Assembly (NCBI RefSeq): GCF_002964575.1
Contig: NZ_POQQ01000056.1
Location: 1-51,960, forward strand
DNA: 51,960 nucleotides
DNA from: Streptococcus suis
Lineage (GTDB): Bacteria; Bacillota; Bacilli; Lactobacillales; Streptococcaceae
Direction: 5' to 3'
The notes under the pieces are model-generated. The model did not search any database. It was not told the DNA's origin and was given only the letters and a program-made list of their open reading frames with translations. The translations under genes were made by a program, and so were the position numbers. Shown piece after piece: positions 37,279 to 47,001 of the stretch. How positions within the stretch are numbered: the first letter of the stretch is position 1; each line of letters begins with the position of its first letter.

Positions 37279-38541
37279 TTATCTTTTCTTTCTGTGTTTC
37301 AAGAAAAATAGAGAACCTAACATTACAAATCCTAATGCACCCAAAACTGAATAGGTTTCCCCGGTCATTGGCAAAACGCCAAATAATTTCTTCGGTTCTT
37401 GTTTTTTTGCAGTTGATTTTTCTTCGGAAGAAGTTGTCTTTGTTTCGGAACTGGACGTTGAAGTAGATGAAGCTGCAGTTTCCGAACTTGAACTTGTTGA
37501 AGACGAAGCAGTTGTTTCTTCCTCTTTTACAACAAAATTAGGGTTGGTAAAGGAAGCAAGTACACTTGGATTAGAATAGTCTTCTGCACCAATTGTTACT
37601 TTCCAACTAACATTCTTCAATGTTTGTCCTTCTATTATAATACCAAATTCAGTTTTTACATTTGATTCAGATAGCCACCCAATACCATTTAGACCAAAAA
37701 GTCCATGATTCACAGTATCGCTGGTAATCACAAATCCATTTTCTGATACCTTTCTCAAGGTCGTCATATTCCCAATCAAATCTCCATCAGAGTAAACAGC
37801 AGCATATGAACCGTCGCCAGAAATAATTAGGGAAGAAGGACGCCCTGGTTTAGTACCATTCGGTGTTTCAACCGTAGTCCAAGTACCTACAAGTTCACTT
37901 GGAAAAGAAATTTCTTGACCAATTGCAGCATCTCTCATAGCCTTTGGCAATAGTGAAGCTTGCTGAGCTTGAACTGCTTGTTCGGAAGAACCTGCAGAAA
38001 TAGGGGTTGCCAAGGGTTTATAATCTAAAAGCGACAAATCAACTTCTGTCTTACCAGAAACATCAATCGCACCTTCTGCACTACCAACTTTATAATTTGC
38101 TTCTTGAAGCAAAATCACTTCTCCATTGGTCTCGGATAATTGATATAGCTTAGCATTTATCTCACCCGAACCCCGAGAAATACCAACTATTTGAATAGTC
38201 CCGTCATCAAATACCTGAAAATTATCACCACCTGCAGGTCCAAAAATCTTACCAATTAACAGTGTAGGGGTTTGCTGGTTGGCATAGTAAAGTGCGACTG
38301 GGTTCATGGAACCATTTTCTGCTTTTTCACCAATAACTAACTCCTCTTGACCATTTTTATCTATATCAAAAAGAGCATAATGGAATTCTTTTGAACCAAC
38401 TGAGTTAATCGCATAACTTTCGTTAGGAACTGTACTCAAGGTCGATTGATACACTAAACTATCAGCTTGAACAGGTTGAGTTGTGGCCAAACCAAGAACA
38501 GCCAGTGACAAAATAGATAATTTAAAATGATTCTTTTTCAT
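37279..38541 (-). CDS. LPxTG cell-wall-anchored surface protein
   Basis: A sortase substrate of about 420 aa. Signal peptide: KKNHFKLSILSLAVLGLATTQPVQA. The sorting signal LPMTGE (about 30 residues from the end) is followed by a hydrophobic helix and the tail KHRKKR. Before it lies a Ser/Thr/Glu-rich wall-spanning stretch. The first half has FALFDIDKNGQEELVIG-like text (FG-GAP/VCBS flavour: DIDKNGQEELVIG); the second half (LVGTWTTVETPNG...) looks like a beta-barrel lipocalin-like domain. I start at ATG 38541 (MKKNHF); ATG 38556 is also open. Function unknown; surface-exposed. Confidence 0.85.
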   Translation of the reverse strand: MKKNHFKLSILSLAVLGLATTQPVQADSLVYQSTLSTVPNESYAINSVGSKEFHYALFDIDKNGQEELVIGEKAENGSMNPVALYYANQQTPTLLIGKIFGPAGGDNFQVFDDGTIQIVGISRGSGEINAKLYQLSETNGEVILLQEANYKVGSAEGAIDVSGKTEVDLSLLDYKPLATPISAGSSEQAVQAQQASLLPKAMRDAAIGQEISFPSELVGTWTTVETPNGTKPGRPSSLIISGDGSYAAVYSDGDLIGNMTTLRKVSENGFVITSDTVNHGLFGLNGIGWLSESNVKTEFGIIIEGQTLKNVSWKVTIGAEDYSNPSVLASFTNPNFVVKEEETTASSSTSSSSETAASSTSTSSSETKTTSSEEKSTAKKQEPKKLFGVLPMTGETYSVLGALGFVMLGSLFFLKHRKKR

Positions 38542-38635
38542 AAATTTAATATCCATATTTTCTGTACATTATATAATTATCGATTTGCTTCTGCTTTTAT
38601 TACTAAGTATATATGAAGCAGTAACTCCAAGTCCG

Positions 38636-39031
38636 TTACTTTTTAACTAAAACGATTTCGTTATCGCCATCGCTCTCAGCAATCCGCAAGATATTTCCCT
38701 CTTTTTCAAATATCATTTCAACAGGCTCAGCATCTTCAGAAGAGTATAGGTCTAATGTTTTGCTAGAAGGATTGATATTTTTGATGATTGCCTCCTTCGA
38801 CTTATCGCCATCAGTCATAATTAAATCCGCTGTTTCACCATGAATGACAACTGTCATGGAAATACCATCGTATTCACCATAATAATTTCCATCTAGATCG
38901 CTTCTAAGAAGTGTCTTACCTGAAAATAAGGCAATGACCACTACTATACCAACTGTTAATAACTGTTGTTGCTTATTCAAGCTCAGAAACCAATTTTTGA
39001 TTGATTGCCATAATGTTTTAAGTTTGTCCAT
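38636..39031 (-). CDS. Small membrane-anchored extracytoplasmic protein
   Basis: About 131 aa: MDKLKTLWQSIKNWFLSLN, one hydrophobic anchor (LLTVGIVVVIALFSG), then a short beta-rich domain (LDGNYYGEYDGISMTVVIHGETADLIM...). It looks like a one-helix anchored lipocalin-like or inhibitor-like domain. ATG 39031 is preferred (AAAGGGG just upstream); ATG 39046 lacks an SD. It is upstream of the LPxTG gene by about 95 bp and divergent from rgg. Its DGNYYGEYDG part is reminiscent of the second half of the LPxTG neighbour. Confidence 0.72.
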   Translation of the reverse strand: MDKLKTLWQSIKNWFLSLNKQQQLLTVGIVVVIALFSGKTLLRSDLDGNYYGEYDGISMTVVIHGETADLIMTDGDKSKEAIIKNINPSSKTLDLYSSEDAEPVEMIFEKEGNILRIAESDGDNEIVLVKK

Positions 39032-39145
39032 TTTAACCCCTTTCATTTTTTCTGAACAAAATTAGTTTAGCAAAAAATGACTTCCTTTTTTAAAAATCGA
39101 ACCCATAGGTTCAATGTTTTGAAAACACCTCAAAAATCAAGTTAC

Positions 39146-39207
39146 TTTTTTTTTTTTGCAACTATAGGTCATATTCTATAGCTTTTTATCATTATTTTCG
39201 ATATAAT
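39146..39207 (+). promoter_or_regulatory. rgg promoter region: T12 tract, CTATAG dyad and -10
   Basis: TATAAT lies at 39202-39207 with a poor -35 (near 39179). Upstream is the dyad CTATAG (39162-39167) and CTATAG (39176-39181), 14 bp centre to centre, partly covering the -35; it could be an Rgg-type or autoregulatory site. A run of 12 T (39146-39157) just upstream is the longest homopolymer in the window and could slip. Confidence 0.5.
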
Positions 39208-39234
39208 TAACCAAAATAGAAAGGTCAGGTTACT

Positions 39235-40140
39235 ATGACAAATCTTTATCCATTTGGTCAAACTTTCAAGCAACTCCGGGAAATGAGAGGACTTAGCCTG
39301 AAAGAAGTTGCTTCGAATGTCGTTACTCCACAATTTTTAAGTCGTTTTGAAAAGGGAGAAAAAGGTATTTCTCTTGAAAACTTCAGTCGATTGTTGATTG
39401 TGCTTGGGCTAGAATGGAAAGATTTTGCTACTGCATACGCCAATAACGGAGGAGACTGTATCGAGTTTCCTGCTTTTGAATTTGCAAAACATGTCAAAAA
39501 TGAAGAAGACATGATTCAGTACCTACCTGAGTATGAAAAATTATTCGAAAGTTATTTAAAAGATAGCCCTATCCAAGCAGAAATGTTACTAAAGGCCATC
39601 AAACTTCGTCACTATCCTGCAATAGATAAATCAGACCAAACAATCTCTAAAATTCAGAATATTATTGATTATTTGATGAACCTCGAAACCTATAGTAGTG
39701 CTGAATTAGAAATATATTGTATCATTGCCAGTCATTGTCCTCTTGAATTTCTCGAACACATGACAAAACAATTATTATTCATGTACAAACAAAGTGCAGA
39801 TACAGACACCTATATCCGTATCCTGAATGGACTAACCTATACAGCAAACTACTATTCAAAATTAGGATACTACTCAAAGGCCAACAATATTATCCAAGCA
39901 GTAAAAAAACAACAAACTTATGAACGCGGCTATTTATCAACCCCTCTTATGTTTTTAGAAACCGTGCATGTCTACAATCAATTCCGCTGGAATAAGTTAG
40001 AGGCTATCGAACTTGCTAGAAACCTATTAAAGTATATGGAAAGTGCCAAATTTATTGACGAAAATTACTACTCCAACTCCATTAAAGCTTTTCTGTATCA
40101 ATGCCACAAATTAAACAAAACAGGTAAGGACCTTTTTTAA
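39235..40140 (+). CDS. Rgg/GadR/MutR-family transcriptional regulator
   Basis: The 301-aa protein has an N-terminal HTH (FGQTFKQLREMRGLSLKEVASNVVTPQFLSRFEKGEKGISLENFSRLLIVLGL) and a long all-helical TPR-like C-terminal region (about 75-300), the Rgg plan. Such regulators often sense short hydrophobic peptides; I found no obvious SHP peptide gene nearby. It is divergent from the small membrane protein and the LPxTG gene, the most likely targets. GAAAGGTCAGG precedes the ATG. Confidence 0.88.
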   Translation: MTNLYPFGQTFKQLREMRGLSLKEVASNVVTPQFLSRFEKGEKGISLENFSRLLIVLGLEWKDFATAYANNGGDCIEFPAFEFAKHVKNEEDMIQYLPEYEKLFESYLKDSPIQAEMLLKAIKLRHYPAIDKSDQTISKIQNIIDYLMNLETYSSAELEIYCIIASHCPLEFLEHMTKQLLFMYKQSADTDTYIRILNGLTYTANYYSKLGYYSKANNIIQAVKKQQTYERGYLSTPLMFLETVHVYNQFRWNKLEAIELARNLLKYMESAKFIDENYYSNSIKAFLYQCHKLNKTGKDLF

Positions 40141-40151
40141 AGATAGTACAA

Positions 40152-40184
40152 AAAACCGAGAGTTCACAACGAATTCTCGGTTTT
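40152..40184. terminator. Terminator of rgg
   Basis: Perfect 10-bp stem AAAACCGAGA/TCTCGGTTTT with a 13-nt loop, just behind the rgg stop. T run on the plus strand. Confidence 0.88.
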
Positions 40185-40198
40185 CTTATGTTTATCCA

Positions 40199-40302
40199 AT
40201 ACTCAATGAAAATCAAAATCAAACTAGGCGACGAAGATGAAGATAGAACTGAAGTTCATCAAATCAAGTCAACAACGTTTGAGTTTGATTTTCGAAGAGT
40301 AT
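40199..40302. repeat. 104-bp BOX-like element, copy 2 (at the gatB stop codon)
   Basis: Same length, ends (ATACTC/GAGTAT) and interior as copy 1 at 21969-22072, differing at about seven bases. Its right end supplies one base of the gatB stop codon (TAA at 40302-40304, complement). The flanks GGATTA and TGGATA share GGAT but no clear target duplication. It lies downstream of gatB in the same transcript. Confidence 0.88.
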
Positions 40303-41741
40303 TAATCCAACAACTTAGCCAGTTCCTGAGCCAAGAGTTGTTGTGCAACTTGTGGGTTGGCTTGTCCCTTGGTTGCTTTCATCAAGAAGCCTGTAAAGGC
40401 CTTATCAGCATTGCGTTTGCCAGACTTGAAGTCGGCTACGGCTGCTTCATTATCCGCAAAGACTTGGTGGATAATCGGAATGAGAACAGCAGGGTCTGAA
40501 ATTTGTACCAAGCCAGCTTTCTCAACGTAAGACTTAGCAGAGCCGCCTTCTTTGGCCAGGTGAACAAAGACTTTCTTGGCAATCTTAGATGAAATAGTAC
40601 CATCTGCAATCAAGGCAATCATCTCCACCAAGTTTTCAGGTGTTAAAGAGATTTGCTCAATAGTCTTACCTTCAGCATTGAGGAACTGAGCCACCTCACC
40701 CTGCAACCAGTTAGATACTTGTTTAGCATCGCCACCTGCTACCACTGCTGCTTCAAAGAAGTCAGACAGAGCTTTGGTAGACGTCAACTGACTAGCATCG
40801 TAGGCGGTCAAGCCCAAGTTTTCCACATAGTGAGCACGGCGAGCCTTTGGAAAGACTGGCAATTCTGCGCGCACTTCCTCAATCCAGCTATCATCAATCT
40901 CATAGAGTGGCAGGTCTGGCTCAGGGAAGTAACGATAGTCTGCTGAACCCTCCTTGACACGCATGAGAATGGTTTCACCAGTAGATTCATCGTAACGGCG
41001 AGTTTCCTGCTGGATTTGACCACCAGAACGCAAGATTTTCGCCTGACGTTCTACTTCGTGCTGCAAACCCTTGCGCACATAGTTGAAGGAGTTGAGGTTT
41101 TTCAACTCAGTCTTGGTACCAAATTTCTCCTGACCATAGGGACGAAGGGAGATATTGGCATCCACGCGCATAGACCCCTCTTCCATCTTGACATCTGAAA
41201 TGCCAGTGTACTGAATAATTTCTTTAAGGGCTGTCAAGTAGGCATAGGCTTCCTCAGGCGAGCGCATATCCGCTTCTGATACAATCTCAATCAATGGCAC
41301 GCCCTGACGATTGAGGTCCACATAAGAATAGCCGTCTGTCCCGTGGGTATTCTTACCAGCATCCTCTTCCAAGTGGGCACGCTCGATACGGATTTTCTTG
41401 GTTGAACCATCTTCTAGCTCAATCTCAATCCAACCATTGTAGCCGATTGGCTCGTCAAACTGGGAAATTTGATAGGCTTTCGGGTTATCAGGATAGAAAT
41501 AGTTCTTCCGGTCAAAGTGCATTTCCTTGTGAATGTCCATGTTCAAAGCCAAGGCAGCCTTGATACCCGCATCCACAACACCCTTGTTAAGAACAGGAAG
41601 GACACCAGGGAAAGACCAGTCAATCACGTTGGTATTAGCATTTGGATCCTCACCAAAATGAGCAGATGAAGGTGAGAAAATTTTCGAGTTGGTATTCAAC
41701 TCCACATGGACTTCTAGACCAATAATCGTTTCAAAGTTCAT
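40302..41741 (-). CDS. gatB: Asp-tRNA(Asn)/Glu-tRNA(Gln) amidotransferase subunit B
   Basis: The 479-aa protein begins [25 protein letters not shown] and has [42 protein letters not shown] and a C-terminal helical tail domain to [10 protein letters not shown]. GatB binds the tRNA and channels ammonia from GatA. The start overlaps the gatA stop by 1 bp (TAATG). The final codon is followed immediately by a BOX-like repeat. Confidence 0.97.
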   Translation of the reverse strand: MNFETIIGLEVHVELNTNSKIFSPSSAHFGEDPNANTNVIDWSFPGVLPVLNKGVVDAGIKAALALNMDIHKEMHFDRKNYFYPDNPKAYQISQFDEPIGYNGWIEIELEDGSTKKIRIERAHLEEDAGKNTHGTDGYSYVDLNRQGVPLIEIVSEADMRSPEEAYAYLTALKEIIQYTGISDVKMEEGSMRVDANISLRPYGQEKFGTKTELKNLNSFNYVRKGLQHEVERQAKILRSGGQIQQETRRYDESTGETILMRVKEGSADYRYFPEPDLPLYEIDDSWIEEVRAELPVFPKARRAHYVENLGLTAYDASQLTSTKALSDFFEAAVVAGGDAKQVSNWLQGEVAQFLNAEGKTIEQISLTPENLVEMIALIADGTISSKIAKKVFVHLAKEGGSAKSYVEKAGLVQISDPAVLIPIIHQVFADNEAAVADFKSGKRNADKAFTGFLMKATKGQANPQVAQQLLAQELAKLLD

Positions 41742-43207
41742 TAGTTAGCACCTCCAAAAATCACTGGTTGTTGCTTGTGGTAGTCTGTTGTCGCTTCAAA
41801 GGCAGCAGCCACTTGGTAAATGGTCTCTTCTGAGTATTTTGGACCAATCAACTGCAAACCAACTGGCAAGCCTTCCACAAAACCTGCAGGAATAGAAAGA
41901 CCAGGAAGACCTGCCAAGTTTACAGGAATGGTTAACAAGTCCGCCAAGTACATAGCCACAGGGTCATGGTTGAGCGTGTCCAAACCAAAAGCAACCGTCG
42001 GAGCTGTCGGCCCCAAAATCAAATCATAGTTGGCAAAGACTTTTTCAAAATCCTGGATAATCAAGGTCCGCACCTGACCAGCCTTCTTGAAGTAGGCATC
42101 GTAGTAACCAGATGACAAGCTAAATGTACCTAACATAATACGACGTTTGACTTCCTCACCAAAACCTTGGCTACGGGTTTTCACGTAAATCTCATCCAAG
42201 TTTGTCGCATCTTCTGCACGGAAACCATAACGGATACCGTCAAAACGTTGCAAGTTAGAAGAAGCCTCTGACGAAGCAATGATGTAGTAAACGGCAACCC
42301 CATACTTAGAATGTGGCAGGCTAACTTCCTCGATAATCGCTCCCAGGCTTTCCAAGTGCTTAGCCGCCTTGAGAATGGTTTCCTTGACCTGTGGATCAAT
42401 CCCTTCACCCATGTATTCTTTTGGCAGAGCAATCTTCATCCCCTTGATGTCCTGACCAATCTTGCTAGTGAAGTCAGCAATTTCATTGAGCGTTGATGTT
42501 GCATCCTTGACATCATGACCAGAGATGACATTGAGCAACTGGGCATTTTCCTTAACCGTCTGTGAAAACGGACCAATCTGGTCAAGAGATGAACCAAAGG
42601 CAATCAAACCAAAACGGGATACCGTTCCATAGGTCGGTTTCATACCAACGATACCATTAAAGGCTGCTGGTTGACGAATGGAACCACCTGTGTCAGAACC
42701 GAGTGACAAACGGACCTGACCCGCAGCAACCGCAGCTGCCGAACCACCTGAAGAACCACCAGGGACTTTTGTCTGGTCCCAAGCATTTTTCGTTGGTTTG
42801 AAGGCAGAGTTCTCATTCGAACCACCCATGGCAAACTCGTCCATGTTGGTCTTACCAACAACAATCATATCCTTTGCATAGGCCTGAGCAACCGATGTCG
42901 CATCAAAAATTGGCTCGTAATTGTAGAGCATTTTTGAGGCTGCTGTGGTCAAAATTCCCTTGGTTGAGATATTGTCCTTGACTGCCAAAGGAATCCCTGC
43001 CATAACATTGTCCGCATCAATCCCTTTTTCATCAAGGACCGCAGCCTGTGCCAAGGCCGCATCTTCTGTGATAGTCAAGAAAGCATCCACCGCTCCCTCA
43101 CGGCTCTTGATGTCTTCCAAGGTTGCCTTGGTCAATTCAACCGCAGAAATCTCCTTTTTGACAAGGAGGTCATGCAATTCATCAATGGTTTTATTGTTAA
43201 ACGTCAT
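41741..43207 (-). CDS. gatA: Asp-tRNA(Asn)/Glu-tRNA(Gln) amidotransferase subunit A
   Basis: The 488-aa amidase-signature enzyme has the Ser-cisSer-Lys machinery: [11 protein letters not shown] (Lys), [16 protein letters not shown] and [13 protein letters not shown] (nucleophile region). It releases ammonia from glutamine for the GatCAB complex. It overlaps gatC and gatB by single bases, giving an operon C-A-B. Confidence 0.97.
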   Translation of the reverse strand: MTFNNKTIDELHDLLVKKEISAVELTKATLEDIKSREGAVDAFLTITEDAALAQAAVLDEKGIDADNVMAGIPLAVKDNISTKGILTTAASKMLYNYEPIFDATSVAQAYAKDMIVVGKTNMDEFAMGGSNENSAFKPTKNAWDQTKVPGGSSGGSAAAVAAGQVRLSLGSDTGGSIRQPAAFNGIVGMKPTYGTVSRFGLIAFGSSLDQIGPFSQTVKENAQLLNVISGHDVKDATSTLNEIADFTSKIGQDIKGMKIALPKEYMGEGIDPQVKETILKAAKHLESLGAIIEEVSLPHSKYGVAVYYIIASSEASSNLQRFDGIRYGFRAEDATNLDEIYVKTRSQGFGEEVKRRIMLGTFSLSSGYYDAYFKKAGQVRTLIIQDFEKVFANYDLILGPTAPTVAFGLDTLNHDPVAMYLADLLTIPVNLAGLPGLSIPAGFVEGLPVGLQLIGPKYSEETIYQVAAAFEATTDYHKQQPVIFGGAN

Positions 43208-43509
43208 TAGGCATCTCCTCCCCCGTCTAAAATAGCTGGCACCTTGATAAAGTTATCTTGTGATTCAGGCACATTTTTAAAGAGTTCCTCACGGCTCTCA
43301 CCTTTTTGGGCAATATCTGCTCGCAAGACATTCTTACGGTCAGCCATAGTGGTCGTTACCGCAACACCTGTCGTATCTACTTCATTGAGCAATTCAACCA
43401 TATCAACAATCTTGCTCAAACTTGTCGCAAATTCCGCTGTTTCTTGGTCCGAAAACTCCAGCTTAGACAGCTTGGCAACGTGACGGACTTCAGCTTCAGA
43501 AATCTTCAT
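43207..43509 (-). CDS. gatC: Asp-tRNA(Asn)/Glu-tRNA(Gln) amidotransferase subunit C
   Basis: The 100-aa protein begins [23 protein letters not shown] and ends [14 protein letters not shown], the standard GatC pattern. It stabilises GatA-GatB. SD AGGAGG lies upstream of ATG 43509; a promoter-like TATAAT-type sequence is at about 43547 (complement). Confidence 0.96.
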   Translation of the reverse strand: MKISEAEVRHVAKLSKLEFSDQETAEFATSLSKIVDMVELLNEVDTTGVAVTTTMADRKNVLRADIAQKGESREELFKNVPESQDNFIKVPAILDGGGDA

Positions 43510-43606
43510 TCTTACTTTCCTCCTAATGGAAATCTATTTTCTCATTATACCATATTTCCAGCCCCAGACAAAGGTAGAAATAACCTTAGATGGAAGCTTT
43601 TCCAGC

Positions 43607-43630
43607 AAAAAACCAGTCTAACGACTGGTT
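43607..43630 (-). terminator. Terminator of codY-pncA
   Basis: Stem AACCAGTC/GACTGGTT with TAAC loop (43611-43618 with 43623-43630), followed on the minus strand by six T. Confidence 0.9.
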
Positions 43631-43638
43631 CCTAAACC

Positions 43639-44190
43639 CTAATCTACAATCGTCGCACCTAGCACATGTCGCAAATGATTGAGTGCAAACTGGTGACTCT
43701 CCTCCGTCAATGCGGCAATGGCAGAGGCAACAACCTCAATCCGATAGCCTTTGTTGTAGGCATCGATTGCAGTATGAAGAACACAAATATCCGACAGGAC
43801 ACCTGTCAAGACGACCGTATCAACCCGACGTTCTCTCAAGCGAACATCCAAGTCCGTTCCAGAAAAGGCCGAATAATGCCGTTTGTCCATCCAACGCACA
43901 CGCGCATGGTTCTTGTTTTCTTGATAAAACTCCGCCAAGGGACCATACAAATCCCGACCACTTGTACCTATGATATTATGTGGCGGAAAGAGCTTGCTTT
44001 CAGGGTGCAAGTCATCCCCCTCTTCATGGCCATCAATGGCAAAGACGATATAGTCCCCATTTTCAAAGGCTTCTTTGGTCACTTGAGCAATTCGCTCAGC
44101 AATAGCCTGGGCAGGTTTCCCTGCTGTTAATTTGCCATGGTCTGCCACAAAATCCACCGTATAATCAATCGAAATCAATGCTTTGGTCAT
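43639..44190 (-). CDS. pncA: Nicotinamidase / isochorismatase-family hydrolase
   Basis: About 183 aa: TKALISIDYTVDFVADHGKL (catalytic Asp), metal-binding AIDGHEEGDDLHPESKLFPPH, the Lys in WMDKRHYSAFSGTDLDVRLR and the nucleophile region VLTGVLSDICVLHTAIDAYNKGY. The His-containing metal motif supports true nicotinamidase (nicotinamide to nicotinate for NAD). ATG 44190 follows the codY stop by one base, so the two are coupled, as in pneumococcus. ATGs further upstream lie inside codY and have no SD. Confidence 0.9.
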   Translation of the reverse strand: MTKALISIDYTVDFVADHGKLTAGKPAQAIAERIAQVTKEAFENGDYIVFAIDGHEEGDDLHPESKLFPPHNIIGTSGRDLYGPLAEFYQENKNHARVRWMDKRHYSAFSGTDLDVRLRERRVDTVVLTGVLSDICVLHTAIDAYNKGYRIEVVASAIAALTEESHQFALNHLRHVLGATIVD

Positions 44191-44191
44191 C

Positions 44192-44980
44192 TTAGTAATC
44201 ACGCTTCTTAATTTCATCAAAAATAGCTGGAATAAGGACCTTCAAATAGGTTCCTTTCATACCAAGCGAACGGCTTTCAATAATCCCTGCACTTTCCAGC
44301 TTACGAAGGGCATTGACAATGACCGAGCGGGTAATGCCGATACGGTCAGCAATAACAGAAGCCGTCAACTGACCTTCATTGCCATTTAACTCGCCCAGAA
44401 TTGCCGCAACAGCCTTCATTTCAGAGTAGGAAAGGGTGTTAACTGCCATATTGACCGCTGCACGGCGACGAATATTCTTCTCATCTTCTTCCCGCTGGAA
44501 GTTGAGCAACTGGATACCTACCACCGTCGAGGCAATTTCAACCAGAATCAAGTCATCTTCATGGAATTGTTCCTCGTTACGCCAGATAATCAAGCTACCA
44601 AAACGAATCCCCGTCACATGAATAGGCGCAATAGTGGTCAAACCATTTGGATAGGTCGCACGAGATTCCACAGGAATAGCAGTCAATTCACTCTCCACAG
44701 GCAAATTAACCTGAGTATCATAAACTTGGGCAACAGCTTTTACATAGTCTTCCGGAAACTGTTTATTTTGGAAAAATTCCTCCACACGATCATTATTGGT
44801 CTTGTAGTTCATGTGGTAACCCAAAACCTCTCCCTCACTATTGATAATGCAAGAGTTACAATCGATAATAGCCGACAAATGCTCCGCAATGGCATTATAA
44901 GGCAATTCTTCTGCCAGTTGCTCTTCGGAACGCTTCAAAATGGAAGTAATATCCCGAGTTTTTTCTAATAATGTTGTCAT
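44192..44980 (-). CDS. codY: Global nutritional regulator CodY
   Basis: The 262-aa protein has an N-terminal GAF domain that senses branched-chain amino acids and a C-terminal winged HTH ([43 protein letters not shown]). It controls amino-acid and virulence genes. CodY boxes at its own promoter (45019-45054) point to autoregulation. Confidence 0.97.
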   Translation of the reverse strand: MTTLLEKTRDITSILKRSEEQLAEELPYNAIAEHLSAIIDCNSCIINSEGEVLGYHMNYKTNNDRVEEFFQNKQFPEDYVKAVAQVYDTQVNLPVESELTAIPVESRATYPNGLTTIAPIHVTGIRFGSLIIWRNEEQFHEDDLILVEIASTVVGIQLLNFQREEDEKNIRRRAAVNMAVNTLSYSEMKAVAAILGELNGNEGQLTASVIADRIGITRSVIVNALRKLESAGIIESRSLGMKGTYLKVLIPAIFDEIKKRDY

Positions 44981-45009
44981 ATGTTCCTCTTTTTACTGTA
45001 GTTACATTC

Positions 45010-45054
45010 ATTATACCGAATTATCAGGCAAATTTCAATAATTATCAGAAAATT
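45010..45054 (-). promoter_or_regulatory. codY promoter with two CodY boxes
   Basis: The minus strand has TTGAAA (45033-45038), 17 bp, TATAAT (45010-45015). AATTATCAGAAAATT at 45040-45054 matches the CodY consensus AATTTTCWGAAAATT at 14 of 15 bases and abuts the -35. A weaker box, AATTATCAGGCAAAT (45019-45033), matches 11 of 15 and fills the spacer. CodY binding would block its own promoter. Confidence 0.82.
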
Positions 45055-45093
45055 TACTATTGTTGGAAAAGTACTGACAATTAAACGCATAGA

Positions 45094-45119
45094 AAAAAGA
45101 GGCTGAAAACTCAACCTCT
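45094..45119 (-). terminator. Terminator of alaT
   Basis: Stem AGAGGNTGA/TCANCCTCT (one mismatch) followed by TTTTTT on the minus strand; it lies between alaT and codY. Confidence 0.75.
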
Positions 45120-45142
45120 GATTACTATCACATTTTGTCTAA

Positions 45143-46357
45143 TTATCTACGGTATTGACGCAAGAAACGAGTCATTTTTTCCTGAATTTCAGCCAGTTCA
45201 TCCACACGTGGCAGATAGACAATTCGGAAATGGTCCGGATCTTTCCAGTTGAAACCACGACCATGAACCAGCAAAACTTTTTCCTGTTTTAAGAAATCCA
45301 AGACGAATTGCTCATCGTCATCTATACGATACATTTCCCGATCAATTTTCGGGAAAATATACAAGCCAGCTTTTGGCTTGACTGCTGACAAACCTGGAAT
45401 ATCAGTAATAGCCTTGGTAATGAATTCCCTTTGCTCATAGAGGCGACCACCTGGCATGAGTAGTTTGTCAACAGATTGAACACCGCCCAAGGAAGTCTGA
45501 ACAACTTGCTGAGCCAAAACGTTTGAACACAAACGCATATTGGACAACATATTCAAGCCTTCGATATAGCCCTTCACGTGTTTTTTAGGGCCTGACAAGA
45601 CCATCCATCCTACACGGAAGCCACAGATGCGATGAGATTTTGACAAACCATTCATGGTCACGACAAACAAGTCTGGTGCCAAGGTCGCAATAGGAATATG
45701 AACCGCACCATCAAAGACCATCCGATCATAAATCTCGTCAGAGAAAATAATCAATTCATGTCTGCGAGCGATATCGATAATCCCCTCCAAAACCTCTTTG
45801 GGATAAAGAGCACCCGTTGGGTTGTTAGGGTTGATCAAGACAATAGCCTTGGTCCGTGACGTCACCTTGGCCTCCATATCAGCCAAGTCTGGGTACCAAT
45901 CCGCTGCCTCATCACAGATATAATGAACAGCCTTACCGCCTGCTAAGCTTACCGCTGCCGTCCAAAGTGGATAGTCTGGCATAGGAACCAAAACTTCATC
46001 ACCATTGTCTAGCAAGCCCTGCATGGACATGACAATCAACTCACTGACACCATTACCAATATAAATATCTTCAATATCCACATTTGGAAACTTCTTCAAC
46101 TGACAATACTGCATGACTGCTTTACGGGCTGAAAAAATTCCCTTACTATCAGAATAACCTTCTGACTTACGAGCATTGTGGATAAGGTCACGAATAACCT
46201 CATCTGGAGCAGTAAAACCAAATTCAGCAGGGTTTCCTGTATTCAGACGTAAAATCTGCTCACCGTTGGCCCGCATACGCATCGCCTCTTCCAAAACAGG
46301 CCCACGAATATCATAAGCTACATCATCTAATTTCGTTGATTTATTAAACTGTTTCAT
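45143..46357 (-). CDS. alaT: Pyridoxal-phosphate aminotransferase, alanine type
   Basis: The 404-aa fold-type I aminotransferase has LRLNTGNPAEFGFTAPDEV, LINPNNPTGALYPKEV and the PLP-lysine motif NGLSKSHRICGFRVGW. The sequence fits AlaT (alanine-pyruvate/glutamate). A typical SD (GAGGTGACGAC) precedes the ATG. Convergent with none; divergent from the usp gene. Confidence 0.9.
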   Translation of the reverse strand: MKQFNKSTKLDDVAYDIRGPVLEEAMRMRANGEQILRLNTGNPAEFGFTAPDEVIRDLIHNARKSEGYSDSKGIFSARKAVMQYCQLKKFPNVDIEDIYIGNGVSELIVMSMQGLLDNGDEVLVPMPDYPLWTAAVSLAGGKAVHYICDEAADWYPDLADMEAKVTSRTKAIVLINPNNPTGALYPKEVLEGIIDIARRHELIIFSDEIYDRMVFDGAVHIPIATLAPDLFVVTMNGLSKSHRICGFRVGWMVLSGPKKHVKGYIEGLNMLSNMRLCSNVLAQQVVQTSLGGVQSVDKLLMPGGRLYEQREFITKAITDIPGLSAVKPKAGLYIFPKIDREMYRIDDDEQFVLDFLKQEKVLLVHGRGFNWKDPDHFRIVYLPRVDELAEIQEKMTRFLRQYRR

Positions 46358-46512
46358 GTCGTCACCTCGACTTTCTTCTATTTTTCTATTTTACTTTAAA
46401 AGCAAAAAAAGCACAAGAATCCCTTTACATTTTCTAAAAAAAGACTTATAATATAAATGTAATAACAACCTATCATTCCAGGAATAAACGCTTACTGAAA
46501 GGAGTGGCTACT

Positions 46513-46965
46513 ATGACACAATCTTATAAGACTATCCTCGTTGCAGTCGATGGATCCACAGGTGCTGAATTAGCTCTACACAAAGCAATCCACGTTGCCA
46601 AACGAAACCAGGCTCGGTTGGTCATTGCCCATGTTATTGATACAAGAGCCCTACATAACGTCGTTGCCTTTGACGCTTCTGTTTACGAAACGCTCGAAAA
46701 AGAAGCTGAGCTACTATTGGAAGAATATAAGCAAAGTGCAGTGGATGCAGGTTTGAAAGAAGTGCAGCTTCATATCGAATTTGGTAATCCCAAGACCTTG
46801 TTAGCAGTAGACATTCCCAAGGAAACCGGTGCCGACCTCATGTTACTTGGCGCAACAGGCCTCAATGCCTTTGAACGCCTCCTAATCGGCTCATCTTCCG
46901 AATACATCATGCGCCACGCTAATATTGATTTGCTCATCGTACGCGATGGGGAGAAAAGCCTATAA
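46513..46965 (+). CDS. Universal stress protein (UspA family)
   Basis: About 150 aa, beginning MTQSYKTILVAVDGSTGAELALHKA and ending with the ATP-binding motif GATGLNAFERLLIGSSSEYIMRHANIDLLIV (GxxGxxxxxxxxxGS). ATG 46513 is chosen with AAAGGAG upstream; a GTG at 46504 is also open but overlaps that SD. Monocistronic with a terminator. Confidence 0.93.
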   Translation: MTQSYKTILVAVDGSTGAELALHKAIHVAKRNQARLVIAHVIDTRALHNVVAFDASVYETLEKEAELLLEEYKQSAVDAGLKEVQLHIEFGNPKTLLAVDIPKETGADLMLLGATGLNAFERLLIGSSSEYIMRHANIDLLIVRDGEKSL

Positions 46966-46971
46966 AACTCG

Positions 46972-47001
46972 AAAAGACTAGACTTCATTGTCCAGTCTTT
47001 T
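46972..47001. terminator. Terminator between usp and the MazG-like gene
   Basis: Stem AAAAGACT/AGTCTTTT with an inner GAC/GTC pair. It overlaps the stop of the convergent gene at 46978 and has T runs both ways. Confidence 0.85.
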
